64,000 bases of DNA from Oscheius dolichura (Eukaryota; Nematoda; Chromadorea; Rhabditida; Rhabditidae), in contig OW051492.1 in NCBI GenBank assembly GCA_932521035.1, forward strand, positions 4,278,001 through 4,342,000, in the 5' to 3' direction. Shown here in pieces: positions 49,258 through 61,002 of this stretch. Position 1 is the first letter of the stretch. Every line of letters begins with the position of its first letter. The position numbers and the translations under genes are program-made. The notes beneath the pieces were generated by a model, which saw nothing but the letters and a program-made list of their open reading frames with translations, did no database searches and was not told the DNA's origin.

Positions 49258-52200
49258 ATGTTAGAAGCATCTCTCTGTTTCACTCTATTCCTCACAGCCG
49301 TCTCCAATTCCCTCAAACTCGGAGTCATCCAAGCAGCCGCCAATGACACCACCATCTGTGACAATGCCCTCCAATTTGCCAGGAATGATGGCAATTGCGC
49401 AGACGAGGGGGTCAGGTAAGCAGGGGGCAGACACTGCACCAACCACCGAATACAGCCTCCTCTACCGGACATCCTGCCAGTCTCCAGGGGCCAAGGGCAC
49501 GGCGGGAGCAGCTGACCTCTTCTATACGGAGCAGGTCAATGCCTTCGTCGGCCCGACTTGTATGGACGAGAGTTCCGAGCTGGGACGACTCTCCTTCTTC
49601 TGGAGGAAGGGCGTCTTCTCCAGAAGTATCCGAGACGGGAAGCTATTGGATGCTACAGTCAGTTGCACCTGAACGGGCAGACGGGATAATTCAGGTGTAT
49701 CCAAACAGCGTCTCGACGACTATGGCCACCCCGGCCGGGCTCATTAGAGCTGTTTACGAGCTCATCAAATACCTGGACAGCAAGAGTGGTACCGCCCCCG
49801 TCGGCAATGTGCCCATAGTCATTTCCTCGGGGGACAAAACAACTTCAGATTACCCTCCTGGGGCCGTCGTCCAGGAACACCGACCACTTCCCCCTGGCTC
49901 AGGCCGTCTTGGACTATCTCCAAATGGACCCCGTCATTCCTGTCGCCGTCTTCGGGATGTTCGACGAGAGGGGGACCTTCCCCTCGACCCTCAAGGATCA
50001 GATCGAGGCCAACGGCTCCAAAAGTACCATCCTCTCCTATCTTATAAAGATCCTCCGCTTCCAGTCATTGTGGTGGCGACGGACTTTGAGTACCCGGAGT
50101 TCCTCAAAGCCATCGAGACATACATGTGGTATTCGAACGGGTTCGTGGTTCTGTTGATGTCGATGGACCCCGTCTACCTGATCAACACCCCCGGGGCCAG
50201 AAAGGAGATCGTCGAGTCGCACTCGATAGTCGTGGCCCCGTACCTGAGTGACGTCGCCCTCACCACAAATCTTACTGATTGGGACAAGGAGAGTCTCACG
50301 GTCAGTCTCCTTTCCCCCGTCCCCGGATTTTCTCCTCTTCCAGGGTCCGTTCAGTAGTAAATTCTCCCTGTTCCTCTCTTGTTATTCTTTTTGTTATGCC
50401 TCCCGTCATCTGTCCGTTAGCGACACCACAAACTTTGTTAATCAATTCAAGAACATCCACTTCAACATAGGTAGAGTGATGATTGCCATGGATATCCATC
50501 TTCTAGGCCCGTATGGTTCATTCCGCTTCGATGCCAGTGGCGCCTACCTGAATGACTACGGCTACTACCGACTCCACACGGACAGTCTTCCCTTCGAGAA
50601 CATCGCCGTCGCCGCCACCACCGCCCGCTCCAGCTGCACAGGGATGACTTGTTTCGATATGGTAGGGATTGGATCTTATTATTTTCTATCCTCCTCAGCT
50701 ATTGAGTGTGGTCCTCAATGAGACATCTTACTTCGACGAATTGGCTACGAGAAAAAAGTCACCCTGCACCTACACCAATTCCTGTGCCTCCACCTGGTGT
50801 AAGTGTCGCCCTCCCCGTATACCGAAAAGAGAATTCAGTTGTCGGTTGGATCATAGGCGTTGGCTTCTTCATCGTGCTCATCTTCCTCTGTGTCCTGACA
50901 CGTGTCTGCCATCGGAGGTCAGCCCCAATCCCTTTCTTATCCAAATTCCAACAGGAGTTACCACCAGTATCGAATGCACTGGAAGCTGAAGAAAGACGAT
51001 ATCAAAATCATCGAGAACAGGGCATCAAAGGGAGGAGGGAAGCAGGACCAGGCGGGGAAGAAGAGGACCGTGGCCAGCTATGCCCTGATCAACAACACCA
51101 AGGCCGAGTTCCTGGCATTCTTCCAAGCGACCAAGATCAAATGGCAAAAGTACAGTAACCCAGAAAACCAGATGACTATTCTCGTAGACAAGAGCTGAAG
51201 TATCTCTACGAGTTGCGTCTCCTAAACCACGACAATCTGAACAAATTCGTGGGGCTGGTGTGTAATGAGCGGGACACGACGAACACCGGAAAGGCGCCCT
51301 TCTATGTCATTTACAGTATGGTTGAGAAGGCGTCTCTGGAGGTAGACAGTATAAGACTAAGTGAAAGAGTCTTTAGGACTTCATAAACGACCAGGAGTTC
51401 GGGATGGAGGTCACCTTCAAGTCCTCCTTCATCCGCGACATCATCAAGGTTTGTCTCCTTCCCGTCCACACCTCATTCCTCCGCTAGGGCCTCATCTTCC
51501 TCCACAAGTCCCCCATCGGCTACCACGGCCTCCTGACAGCTGGGAACTGTATGATCGACAACTACTGGGTCTTGAAGCTGACCAATTTTGGAGTCTGTAA
51601 CATGGTTCACGAGCTGATCAGCAAACGGACCCTTGAAGTGGCGGAGGCTCTTCCCTATGCTTGTGGGTTTCTCTATCTTCCCTGCCCATATGCAATCTTT
51701 TAGTTTATATGCCATTTGCCCCTGAATTGATGGCGGGGATGGAGGTGACGAAGAACTATCCAAGGGGCTCGCCTGAGGGAGACATCTTCTCCCTCGGCTA
51801 CCTCATATTCCAGATCCTGTTCCGGCACAGCCCATATGAACATTGCGGTGTCTTGGGCAGGGCGGACAGCATCCAGAAGATCATCTCGAAGCAGTGGAGG
51901 CCGGTAGTTCAAAGTACGGAGGATCAGGATCCGGCCTTCTGTTCTGTAAGGACTGTCTCTCCCTGGATACGGTAGTTTAGATGGTCGAGCACTGCTGGGA
52001 CATCAAGGCGGACAACCGGCCGAAACTGAAAGACGTCCGCAAAGTGGTGGAAGCCACATTCTCTCAGGCGTAAGAGTAACCTAGAAAAGGAGGAAAAAGT
52101 ATTAAGAAAGGGGCAACTGGTGGATCAGATGCTCGATTTGAATGAGAAGTACGCCCTGAACCTGGAGAAGATCGTAGCCGAGAGGAGTAGTCTCCTCCAA

Positions 52201-53195
52201 GAGGCACAGGAACAGACCCTTCGACTGCTCAATGAAATGCTTCCCGTGTAAGTTTCACCCAGTTACTCTCTCGACTAGATAAATTTAGATCAGTAGCCAA
52301 AGTTCTGGTGGAGGGAGGCACCGTCGAGCCGCGCTACTACGACGAGGCCACCGTGCTCTTCGTGCAGTTGTGTGAATTCCAGGTCCTCTTGAAGCAGGCC
52401 ACCCCTGACCAGGTCATCTTCTTTCTAAACGACATCTTTGAGCTCTTCGACCAGGTGATAGCTAGGCACGACGCCTATAAGGTATCCTCCCTCCCAGTTT
52501 TATAAAGCTTGAGAATAGGTAGAGACAACGGGTGAAACATACATGGTCGTCTCGGGGGTGCCGAAGGAGAACGGCGGCAAACACATCACCGAGATAGCGG
52601 ACATCAGTCTGGAGATCAGAGAGGTAGGCCTTTTTATGACAGAGACAGCCGTCTAGGTGTCGTGGACATACAAGGTCGAAGCATTCCCCGACTACAAGGT
52701 TCGCTGTAAGATAGGCTTCCACTGCGGTCCTATAGCCACAGGGGTCATCGGAAACGTGGCTCCCCGGTTCTGCCTCTTTGGTGATACGGTAGTTTCATCC
52801 TCCTTTGATATTTTATACGAGATTAAGGTTAATTTTGCCTCGAGAATGCAGTCGAACTGTCCCCCGAACCAGGTACAGACGAGCGAGGTGTCGGCCGTCA
52901 AACTGATGGAGAGGTCAGAAGAGTATAAACTGGTCCAGAGGGGGATAGTACAGGTCAAAGGAAAAGGTCTGCCTCCCCTTCCATCCCTTCCAAATCCCCC
53001 AATTCAGGTGCTGTTAATTGTTACTGGTTGAATGAGCACATCCACCTGGACCAGCCACCTCCCACGACGTCCCACGGTCGTCCGTCCAGTAGGTCCTCCT
53101 CTTCCCTAACCTCTCGTCTCTCTTCAGTCCCGGCTGTTCCTCCTCGTCTCGGCGAGCCGTCGCTCCTTCCCCGCATCCAAGAGACCGTGGCATAA
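49258..53195 (+). CDS. gcy-like: receptor-type guanylyl cyclase-like protein, cyclase site altered
   Basis: Single-pass receptor of the natriuretic-peptide/GCY class. Signal peptide MLEASLCFTLFLTAVSNS, a periplasmic-binding-like extracellular domain (LKLGVIQAAANDTTICDNAL ... VGPTCMDESSELG), a membrane segment (VGWIIGVGFFIVLIFLCVLT), a kinase-homology domain (LLNHDNLNKFVGLVC, GLLTAGNCMIDNYWVLKLTN, PEGDIFSLGYLIFQILF), a dimerisation helix (LLDQMLDLNEKYAL ... LLNEMLPV) and a cyclase domain (ATVLFVQLCEFQVLL ... KVETTGETYMVVSGVP ... CLFGDTVNFASRMQSN). In active cyclases the first motif is FSDIVGFT and the second IGDAY. Here both metal-binding Asp positions differ (Gln and Glu), so catalysis is doubtful. 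The Ser/Pro-rich tail ends PRLGEPSLLPRIQETVA. Exon borders are approximate. Confidence 0.85.
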
Positions 53196-56100
53196 AGTAT
53201 TTTTTAATCCAATTAGACAGCTTTGCCAGATGAAGCTATCTGCTTGCAAAAAGAGGCCCCGCTGCCTTATTGATTCCCACCAGGCGTATACATTGTTGAC
53301 GTGCTCTTCTCGAGAAGGGAACAGTCCTGTTTGCGGCTCCGGGCGGAAGTCGCTGCTGCGAAACAGAAAACGAAGATGATGACTGAGTGAACAAGATAAA
53401 AACAGAAGGATGTATACAGGAAACTACTGATAATGAGGCTATCGTCTGCCCTCAGGGGGAATCCTCATGAGAGAGAGAGGTAAAATAATAATTAGAGGGA
53501 CACCGCAAGCTGCACACTCTGCTAGAATATGCGCCACTTCCTAATGTACCCGTAAAGCGTCGTTGAGTGGAGGAGACTCGATACAACGAAGGAGGTCGAG
53601 GAGAAGAGAAGCGCGGCTACCTGATATCTCCGAGTCCCTTGACTAGTTCGACGGAAAAGTAACGGATCTACGGCTTAGAGGGGGGGGGGGGGGGGGGCTC
53701 CGCTTTCTCGACGTCTCGAAATCCAGAGAGTTCATCCCCTGCACATCCTTTTCTTTGTTCCACCTAATAAATGAAGTCCCCCGTCATTTCACTCAACAAA
53801 TCGACCCGGCCCTTCTCTTCCGTATTGCAGTGAGAAAGCCCTATCCAATGGGAAAGGCAAAGATCTTCCTCTTCCTCTAAAGGTGTCCGTGGTCTCTGAA
53901 GTTCGGGGGAAGATAATTCTGTTGGGCGGCGGCTGCTCTCCTTCGGAATCGACAATTGAGATGGCTATTTATGGGCATTAGCCAACTCGGCCGGCTGATT
54001 GTTACCCTTCCTCCTCCCCTCGAATCCCATTCTCAGGATATGTAAATCGGTGCCCGCTGTTTGCGCGAGTCTCCCTCTCCATCAATGGACAATAAATTTT
54101 CCGAGGTCGGCGCGAATTTCAAAATTAGCAGGAGGTTAGCCAGGTGGTGGCCGTTGTCGTGTTTTTTCGAATGCTGTTGGCGAAATCAAGACACCACCGG
54201 GAGAGGGGGAGGGGAGGATGTGCCGGGCCTTTCTCACTCTGCCTCTGTTGTCGGCTCGTTGCGCCAAGAGAGGTGTGAACCTTTCGAAATCGATCTGGTG
54301 AACAGTCACCTTTCGCCAATTTATCACCTACGAGACACACTCGTGTCTCACCGCCCTGTCCGCCAACTTCGTGAGTAATCTCTCTCCTCTAAACGGCAAT
54401 TGACCCGGCCGATCACTGCCCGGATGGACTGGCCCCTGTCCACAATGGCTTGTTCTAATCCCCGACCAGGTGTTCCCGTCTCTTTTCCCTCCTCCCGGCT
54501 CCGATAAGGCTCACAAAGGGTCACCTTATCAGTGTGTGCTCGCAGCTGCTTGTTGCCTTTTAGTACGACACCCCGGTGTCCCTATTGTTTTTATTCCCGA
54601 AGTGTGTCCGGCCTCGTCTCTCTAAACTCCGAAAAATGACCTTTCGCGGGTGGTCAGCCCATAGAGAAGTGAAAGTGGGATGTGATTTTCTTCCTCAGCG
54701 GGTCTTGTCCGTGGAAGAATTGATCCGAAGGGCAAACACGGTGCAAAAGAGAGGTGGCGAAAACAGTTGCATCGATTCCGATCGGGAAAGGAACATCCCC
54801 GGACGTGTGTAACACCTCCTCCAACAGTCGAAATGGTTCGAAATGGACGACTGTGACGAACCGACGCACGGGGACCCCCTGCGCCTTTTTTCGCCGAAGA
54901 TTCAATCGTTTCCGCGATCGGACAAGGAGAACACACGCGATCCCTCTTGGCCACCGAAGGGCTTCTCTCGTCCTCCGAGCTGTCTTCATTCTCTCCCTAT
55001 AAACAATGTGACTTCTTCCCTTTTCGGCTACCCATCTGTTTCCTTCTTTTATCTGTTACAATAGCCATAAAATTCCACCGATGTCTTTACTGTTTTTCTT
55101 CACTGAAACCTTTCCCTTCGAGACTTTCCCATGCCTTTTCCCCAGTAAGCGAGAATTGACCTTTTCTGCCCCACAAAGGGTCCTTCTTTCAATAAATAAC
55201 TCTTCCTTTCGAAAGTCTTCCTCTTCCCTTTCCTGGAAATATTTCGCCACCGAATTGTTTGTTTGTTTTTCGGGAGGGAACAAACAGCCGAAATTTAAAT
55301 GAGACGGTCTGTTGCGAATCAGCTGAGCCGTATTTACGTATCCGAACGACTCGACCCTCATGTGTGAGGGGTCAATGACATCATCCGACCCATCCAAAAA
55401 GGAAGGCGAACACATCCCGGCTAATTGTGGGATAGTCTCTCACCGTTTGCACCTGGCTACAATCTCCCCCGACGGCTTCTCGTTTTGTATCCTTTAATCC
55501 CCTCCAATTTTAACCGGGGCTCGGGCGGATATCACCCGGAGGGGTTTCGAGGCTTTTTCTTCACGGTTTTGGGGTGATCTGAGGACAACGGCTGTGGTGG
55601 TGGCCGACCTGTTCGCCCGGCCGCGACGCGACCGCTCGCGAAGGCCCGCGTGAGCGCTGATCGTTATAATATACCCATCTTTCTGCAAATGCTCAATCTT
55701 TGTATAATTAGCCTTTTGACAGGGGCCAAGGCCGAGGGCCACCGGGGGACTGCCCCCGGGCTGGGCCCCGTCCCCCAGCCCCCTTCAGATGAGGGGGACA
55801 TTCCCACCGCGGCGGCCGTAATTATGAGCCTGATAACAGGTATTATCAAGCAGATTAGCAGCTGTTGCGGATATCAATGGATGAGTCTCTTTGCCTGATT
55901 AATCTGCCCTTTATCGTTCTCTAATCACTTCGAATTAGCCGAGAATTTCCTCAAAAAGTGCGAAAAAAGTTGGCAACAAACATGTTTTCTCCAAATAGCA
56001 GCAATTATTTGTTGATTGTCTCGGCTGTCTAGACCCTTAATTTTGACCTTTCTCGCCCCTTTAATCACTCCTTTTCTCGGGGTGATATCATTAATTAATT

Positions 56101-56525
56101 GTCTTCCTCACGGTTGTTTCTTCCTGTTTCCAGCCTCTGTAATTAGACACGATACGCGTCAGATATTCCCTCCTCGTATATCTTGATCACTAGATGCAGA
56201 TCTCCCGCACGGAAAGGCTAGAATCCTTTGTCTCCTATCCATCTATTCCCGTCTTTCTTATTTGGAGTGTATCTCTGAATTGTGGCCGTACTTTCGTGGC
56301 AGATACACTACGGATTTTTGTTATTCGAAGCAGGGAGAGGTTTAATTAGAAGAAGTGGCCAAAAAGGGGAAAAGCATTGCCTGCCTCTCCTGGCTCGGAA
56401 TAGGGTGATTTATTGTCTTTCCAATTGTTTTCAACTCTCATATTTACCCGCTCTTTTTTCTTGTTTTCTATTTCTCGAAGAAGACTTAAAATGGTTTAGA
56501 ATCGGCTAAAATGTCGTGAAAAGAA
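53196..56525. other. 3.3-kb non-coding region with an 18-G run
   Basis: No frame here has recognisable protein features. Strand-biased pyrimidine- or purine-rich blocks create several open frames by composition. The main visible item is an uninterrupted G run at 53680-53697. Probably a large control region for the ASH1-like gene or the cyclase gene, or host to unannotated non-coding RNA. Confidence 0.4.
53680..53697 (+). repeat. poly-G tract, 18 nt
   Basis: Eighteen uninterrupted G residues on the plus strand, able to form G-quadruplex. In C. elegans such tracts are deletion hot-spots when the FANCJ helicase DOG-1 is lost. Confidence 0.9.
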
Positions 56526-59500
56526 ATGAGCTTTGAAGCAGTACCATGCCGGTTCCGATCTTCACAGGGACCAAACGGGGAGACGGAATACATCGGGCTG
56601 TTGATACGGCCGGCTGGAGAGACGAACGCGGTAGGGAGAAGAAGACGAGCCCGAGAGAATAGAAACCGTTTCAGCAGACTCCACAGCAAGTCGCCTCTCC
56701 CGCGGTCAGAGGCAATGGCGCCGCCCCGGCTCCGATGAGGGTCCTAGCCGCAGGCACTCCCATCACCGTCTCGGGAGATAACGCTCCGAGGGTTTGTTTT
56801 TTTAGCGATTTGAACACGTGGATGCCTCCATGAAAAGTGATAATCAACACGCTAACGAGACCTTTTCAGTACCTCGTCCCCGCCAATGTCTCCGTCACGC
56901 CTATCCCCCTCGGTGAGCATTCCTTCCGATTACATCCTACCCTCTTTCTCTCCTCTTTTAAACAATAGAAGACTAGTGTTTCAGGGTCGACGTGGTCAAC
57001 ACCAGTAGCCAGGCCCCTCGGCCCCCCTGCCTCCGTGACCAGCACCTTCACCACCCCTCCCTCCAATATAGCCAGCCCCTGCTCCCAACAGGTATCCTTT
57101 TCCCCCAAAGACGATGATTATATGGGTGTTCCTCCGTGGGAGACGCGTAGTAATTGTAGCCGTTTCAGCCGCGGAGCCTGTCGGTCTGTTCCTCATCCCC
57201 GATGACGGCCTCCTCACCGATGTCTCCACCCCCCGTCACGCAAATCCTCCAGCAAAACGGCTCACGTCAAAGGGAGCAGGTGCGTTTCGTGTGCCCATTC
57301 CGAGTCATATTATTGTGCTTCAGGCAGGCTCCCGTGCGGGTACCTGGCAGTCTTCGAATGACTCTTCTACAACCCCAGACTCTGGAATTCAGTCCGTTCC
57401 CGGTTCGCCGCCTTCCCATCACAGGGACAGTCCTCCCACAGTGAGTTCTTTCTTTCCATTTCTTAGAAAATAAAAAGACATAAGGCAGACAAAGGAAGTA
57501 ATTTGTTCAGATTGAGGCCTGCACGTCAGTGTGTGAGGATCGCCCGGAGGAAGAGGACTACGCTGATATGCCCCGGCTGATACCCATTGATCAGGAAGAC
57601 GACTTCTGTCTGCCCGGGCCGAGGTTCGTCTACAAATATCAAATACCATTTCCAGCAGAGATCAACGGCAGCAACCTTAATTAATCGTGTTATTTCAGCG
57701 GATTGAGAGAAGAACACTCGACGACGGGATCGGAGTGCGAGACCACGGCGCCGATGGCTTTATCAATCACCCCGCTTATGGATAATGCCCGGGCAGCCGA
57801 GCAGCTTATCCAGCTCGACTCAGAGAAGGCTCTACTCATTGCCAAGGAGATACAGAAGAGGATGGGAGCCAGCGAGACGCCTGTCGCCTCTGTCCCGATT
57901 AAACGACGGGCACCGAAGAGGGAGCCGGTAGAGAAGGCCAAGCGACGGAAAGCATCTGCCGTTGTGCCTGTACAAGAGGTAAAGAAGAAGGAGGAGGTGA
58001 AGAAAAAAGAAGAGGTGGAGCCGGTCGTCAAGGAAGAACCGAAAGAACTCGTCTTCACTCCCAAGGACAGCCGGAAACTGTACAGAGCGGCGATGAGGAA
58101 GAGGATGGAGGAGCAGCTGAATAAATTCTTCGAGAAAACCATCGAAAACATCCAAGATCTTCATATTGGTGAGAGGGAGAGACATGGAAGGAAGACGATC
58201 AAAGGAAAGGGCAAGGCCTTCAACTTTGATTGGGAGGCTTTGAAGAGGAAGCGAAGGAGGGACGACGAGAAGGTATCGCCATTCACCAAGACGTTGGCAG
58301 ATTATAAGATCACGAAGGTTGAACTGAAGAAGACGGAGAAGATCTCCCTCAGGAATACGAAGAAGCCAGACAGGAAGAGAAAGATCACAGAGACACAGGT
58401 CAAGGAGGAGGACAGCCCCGAAGGGACCAGGCCCAGCAGGGCATCCCTCCGAACCCCACAGAAGAGGAGACAGTTCGACGGAAGTGCCGAGTTCGGCGAG
58501 AAGAAGATGGAGATGGAGTACGAGGAGATCCCCCGAAGTGTCTGTGTCGAAGATCTCCCTGGCTGGAGAGTTCCGACGATCCAATGCGGCTGTTCTCGTG
58601 GAGCCTGCTCCTCCGATGCCGAATGCATCAACCGAGCACTCTTCGTCCAGTGTCGCCCCAACTGCCAGGCTCCGTTGTGCATCAACAAGAAGTTCTGGAA
58701 AGAAGAAGCCGTCCGGCTGTTGTCAGCCAGTGGGCCGAAGTCAAAGAAGAGCTTGAAGACAAAGACAACGAGACGAGCAGGCGAATTCTTGGTTTGTCCA
58801 GGGTAGACTCTATTTCTATGTTCTTTTTAGGGCGAGTTTGCTGGGGAAGTGATTTCCTTTGCGGAAGCAGTGAAGAGAAATGACGAGTACCAGGAGAAGG
58901 ACGACACGCCGAGGATACTCTGCCTCTCTCCGGGCCTGTTCGTCGACGCCACGAGGAAAGGCAACATCAGTCGCTATGTCAGGCATTCTTGTCGGCCAAA
59001 CAGCCGTCTCGAAGTGTGGTAAGAGTCTTTTTTATCTCGTTTTATCATCGATATCCTAGGTCCATAAACGGCCATCTCCGAGCGGGTCTGTTCTCGCTGG
59101 TCGACCTCGCCTCCAACACCGAGGTGACCATCTCCATGAGCGGGCTTCTCCCCGTCAGTCGGAATTGCGTCTCTTGTTTGGAGAACGATTCACAGTGTTG
59201 CAAAACCATCAACCGGTCCAGAAATGCTGTAAGTTGAGGAGGATATTGGTAAGAACACAATTCCATTACAGTTCCTGTCTAATTCCGAGGGCATGCCACC
59301 AGAGGAGGAGCGCTACGTGAAAGACGAGCGCCTCTTCCTCCCTCGGAACAGGAGACACACCATCCGACGAGCCAAGAGACAATGTAAACCTAATGGCGTA
59401 TTCATTATAATGAGATGGTTTCAGTTGTTCCCCGAAGGCCCACAATTTCCTCCGGCCAGAAAGAATCCCTCGAGAAGATCTTCGACGGCCTCCAGCTGAG

Positions 59501-61002
59501 GATCCGCCGCGTAGATGGCTCCATTCCATACAAGGCGGTCGCCTCGTTGAACGCGGTCCAGAAAGCCGTCCGCCTCTGTGACCAGCAGCTCTTCCAATCG
59601 GCCGTCGAACAACTTCTGGATAGGTTGGACGACGACGACTTCGACCGTGTCTACGCTGCCCTGCTTGCTCACTATCTGCCCTCGGAAGTCAAAGACAAGA
59701 AGAAAGATGTCCGTCACCAGAGGGAGGTCGACACGAGCTATCTCGACCAGCTCGTCCCGGTCGGAGCCTACAATCCGGACGAGGCCTGGCCGAAGGGAAC
59801 GGCTAACAAACGGGCCGACGCGGTCAGGTGTGAATGTGGCTCTTTGGAGGAGGACGGAAAAATGTTACAATGTGATGCATGTAATTTCTGGCTTCACACC
59901 GATTGCGTTGGGAACATCGACGAGAACACGGTTGGTCTATTCTTCTCTGTCCCTGTTATTCCATATTTTAGAAGTATTATCAGTGTCGACTGTGTAGTGG
60001 GGAGATCCCCAAGGGGATTCCCTCCACAGATGTTCTCTTGGCGAAGCAGCCCGACCTGCGACTAGAGGGATGCATGTACTACAAGGCTCTGATGAACAAC
60101 CGAAGCATCCAAGTGAGACAGTACGAGACGGTCTACTTGGAGAAGGTCGAGACTGACGAGGTGAGCTGTTCCTTCTCCCTTTAGTACAAAGACATCTTTC
60201 AGCACAAGAAGATCCTGAAGAAACTGACAGAAGTGAACGAGCGGTCGAAAAAGAGGAAGAGTGGTGACAAGCCTCTAAAGACACCGAGCCCCCCTCCTCC
60301 CGCCAGAACGTTGAAGCCGCCGGGACATCGGAAGGATCTTCGCATCTTCCGAGTGGAAAGACTGTTTGTGGCCCCCGGTGGGCATCGCTTCGTCTTCGGA
60401 TTCTACTACGCCCGTCCGCACGAGACCATCTGCGACCCTCAGAGACTGTTCCACAGGAATGAGGTCTTCGGCACTCCCTTCTACGACACCCTCCCCTTGG
60501 ATGCCGTAGTGGGCAGATGCGTTGTACTTGATCCCGACGTCTGGGTCAAGGGGCGGCCGACAGTTCCCCAGTTCAAGGTATCCCTCTATTCTGCCTCCTC
60601 ATCGGTTCTTTTTTCAGGAGGAGGACGTCCTGGTGTGTGACTACCAGATAGACAAGACACAGCGCAGCTTCGAGAAGATCCCCAGCCGGTACCGGTTCCC
60701 CATGAACACACAGCCCTACGTCTTCGAGAAGTTCAACTCCCCAAAGGTGCTCACTCGAGATTTCACGGTAATCTCCGTCCCTCTGCCTATGAACTCCTCC
60801 GTTTAGCCATTCCTCGCCGGAGAGAGGAGTTCCAGTCGAAGCAGTGGCCGCCTCTCCCGAGCCGATGGATTCAAGACCAATTCCCAGGCCAAACAAATGG
60901 TAAGACTTGATAATAACAAAGTAGCAAGGTGTATTCCAGGCAAGCCAGCGGCTGGAGTCGATAGTCTCCCGCCTGTCCCTCCCCGAGAAGACATCCCCCT
61001 AA
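56526..61002 (+). CDS. lin-59: ASH1/LIN-59-like SET-PHD-BAH chromatin protein
   Basis: Trithorax-group chromatin protein. The N-terminal third is a disordered Pro/Ser/Thr/Gln-rich region built from small exons (ATG 56526, MSFEAVPCRF; QTPQQVASPAV; LVPANVSVTPIPL). A Lys/Glu-rich helical part follows (58000-58500). Next come an AWS-like cysteine cluster (CGCSRGACSSDAECINRALF), a SET domain (TTRRAGEFLGEFAGEVIS, GLFVDATRKGNISRYVRHSC, GLFSLVDLASNTEVTISM), a PHD finger (CECGSLEEDGKMLQCDACNF) and a BAH domain (FVFGFYYARPHETICDP ... FEKFNSPKVLTRDF). It ends SIVSRLSLPEKTSP at TAA 61000-61002. The order matches ASH1L and C. elegans LIN-59, H3K36 methyltransferase relatives. The SET core lacks NHSC (RHSC here) and the C-terminal Tyr motif, so enzyme activity is doubtful. 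N-terminal exons are less certain. Confidence 0.85.

Noticed and set aside
57832-58584. Long antisense frame (250 codons) opposite the ASH1-like gene
   Set aside because: It is the mirror of the Lys/Glu-rich coding region; its Leu-rich composition follows from the sense codons.
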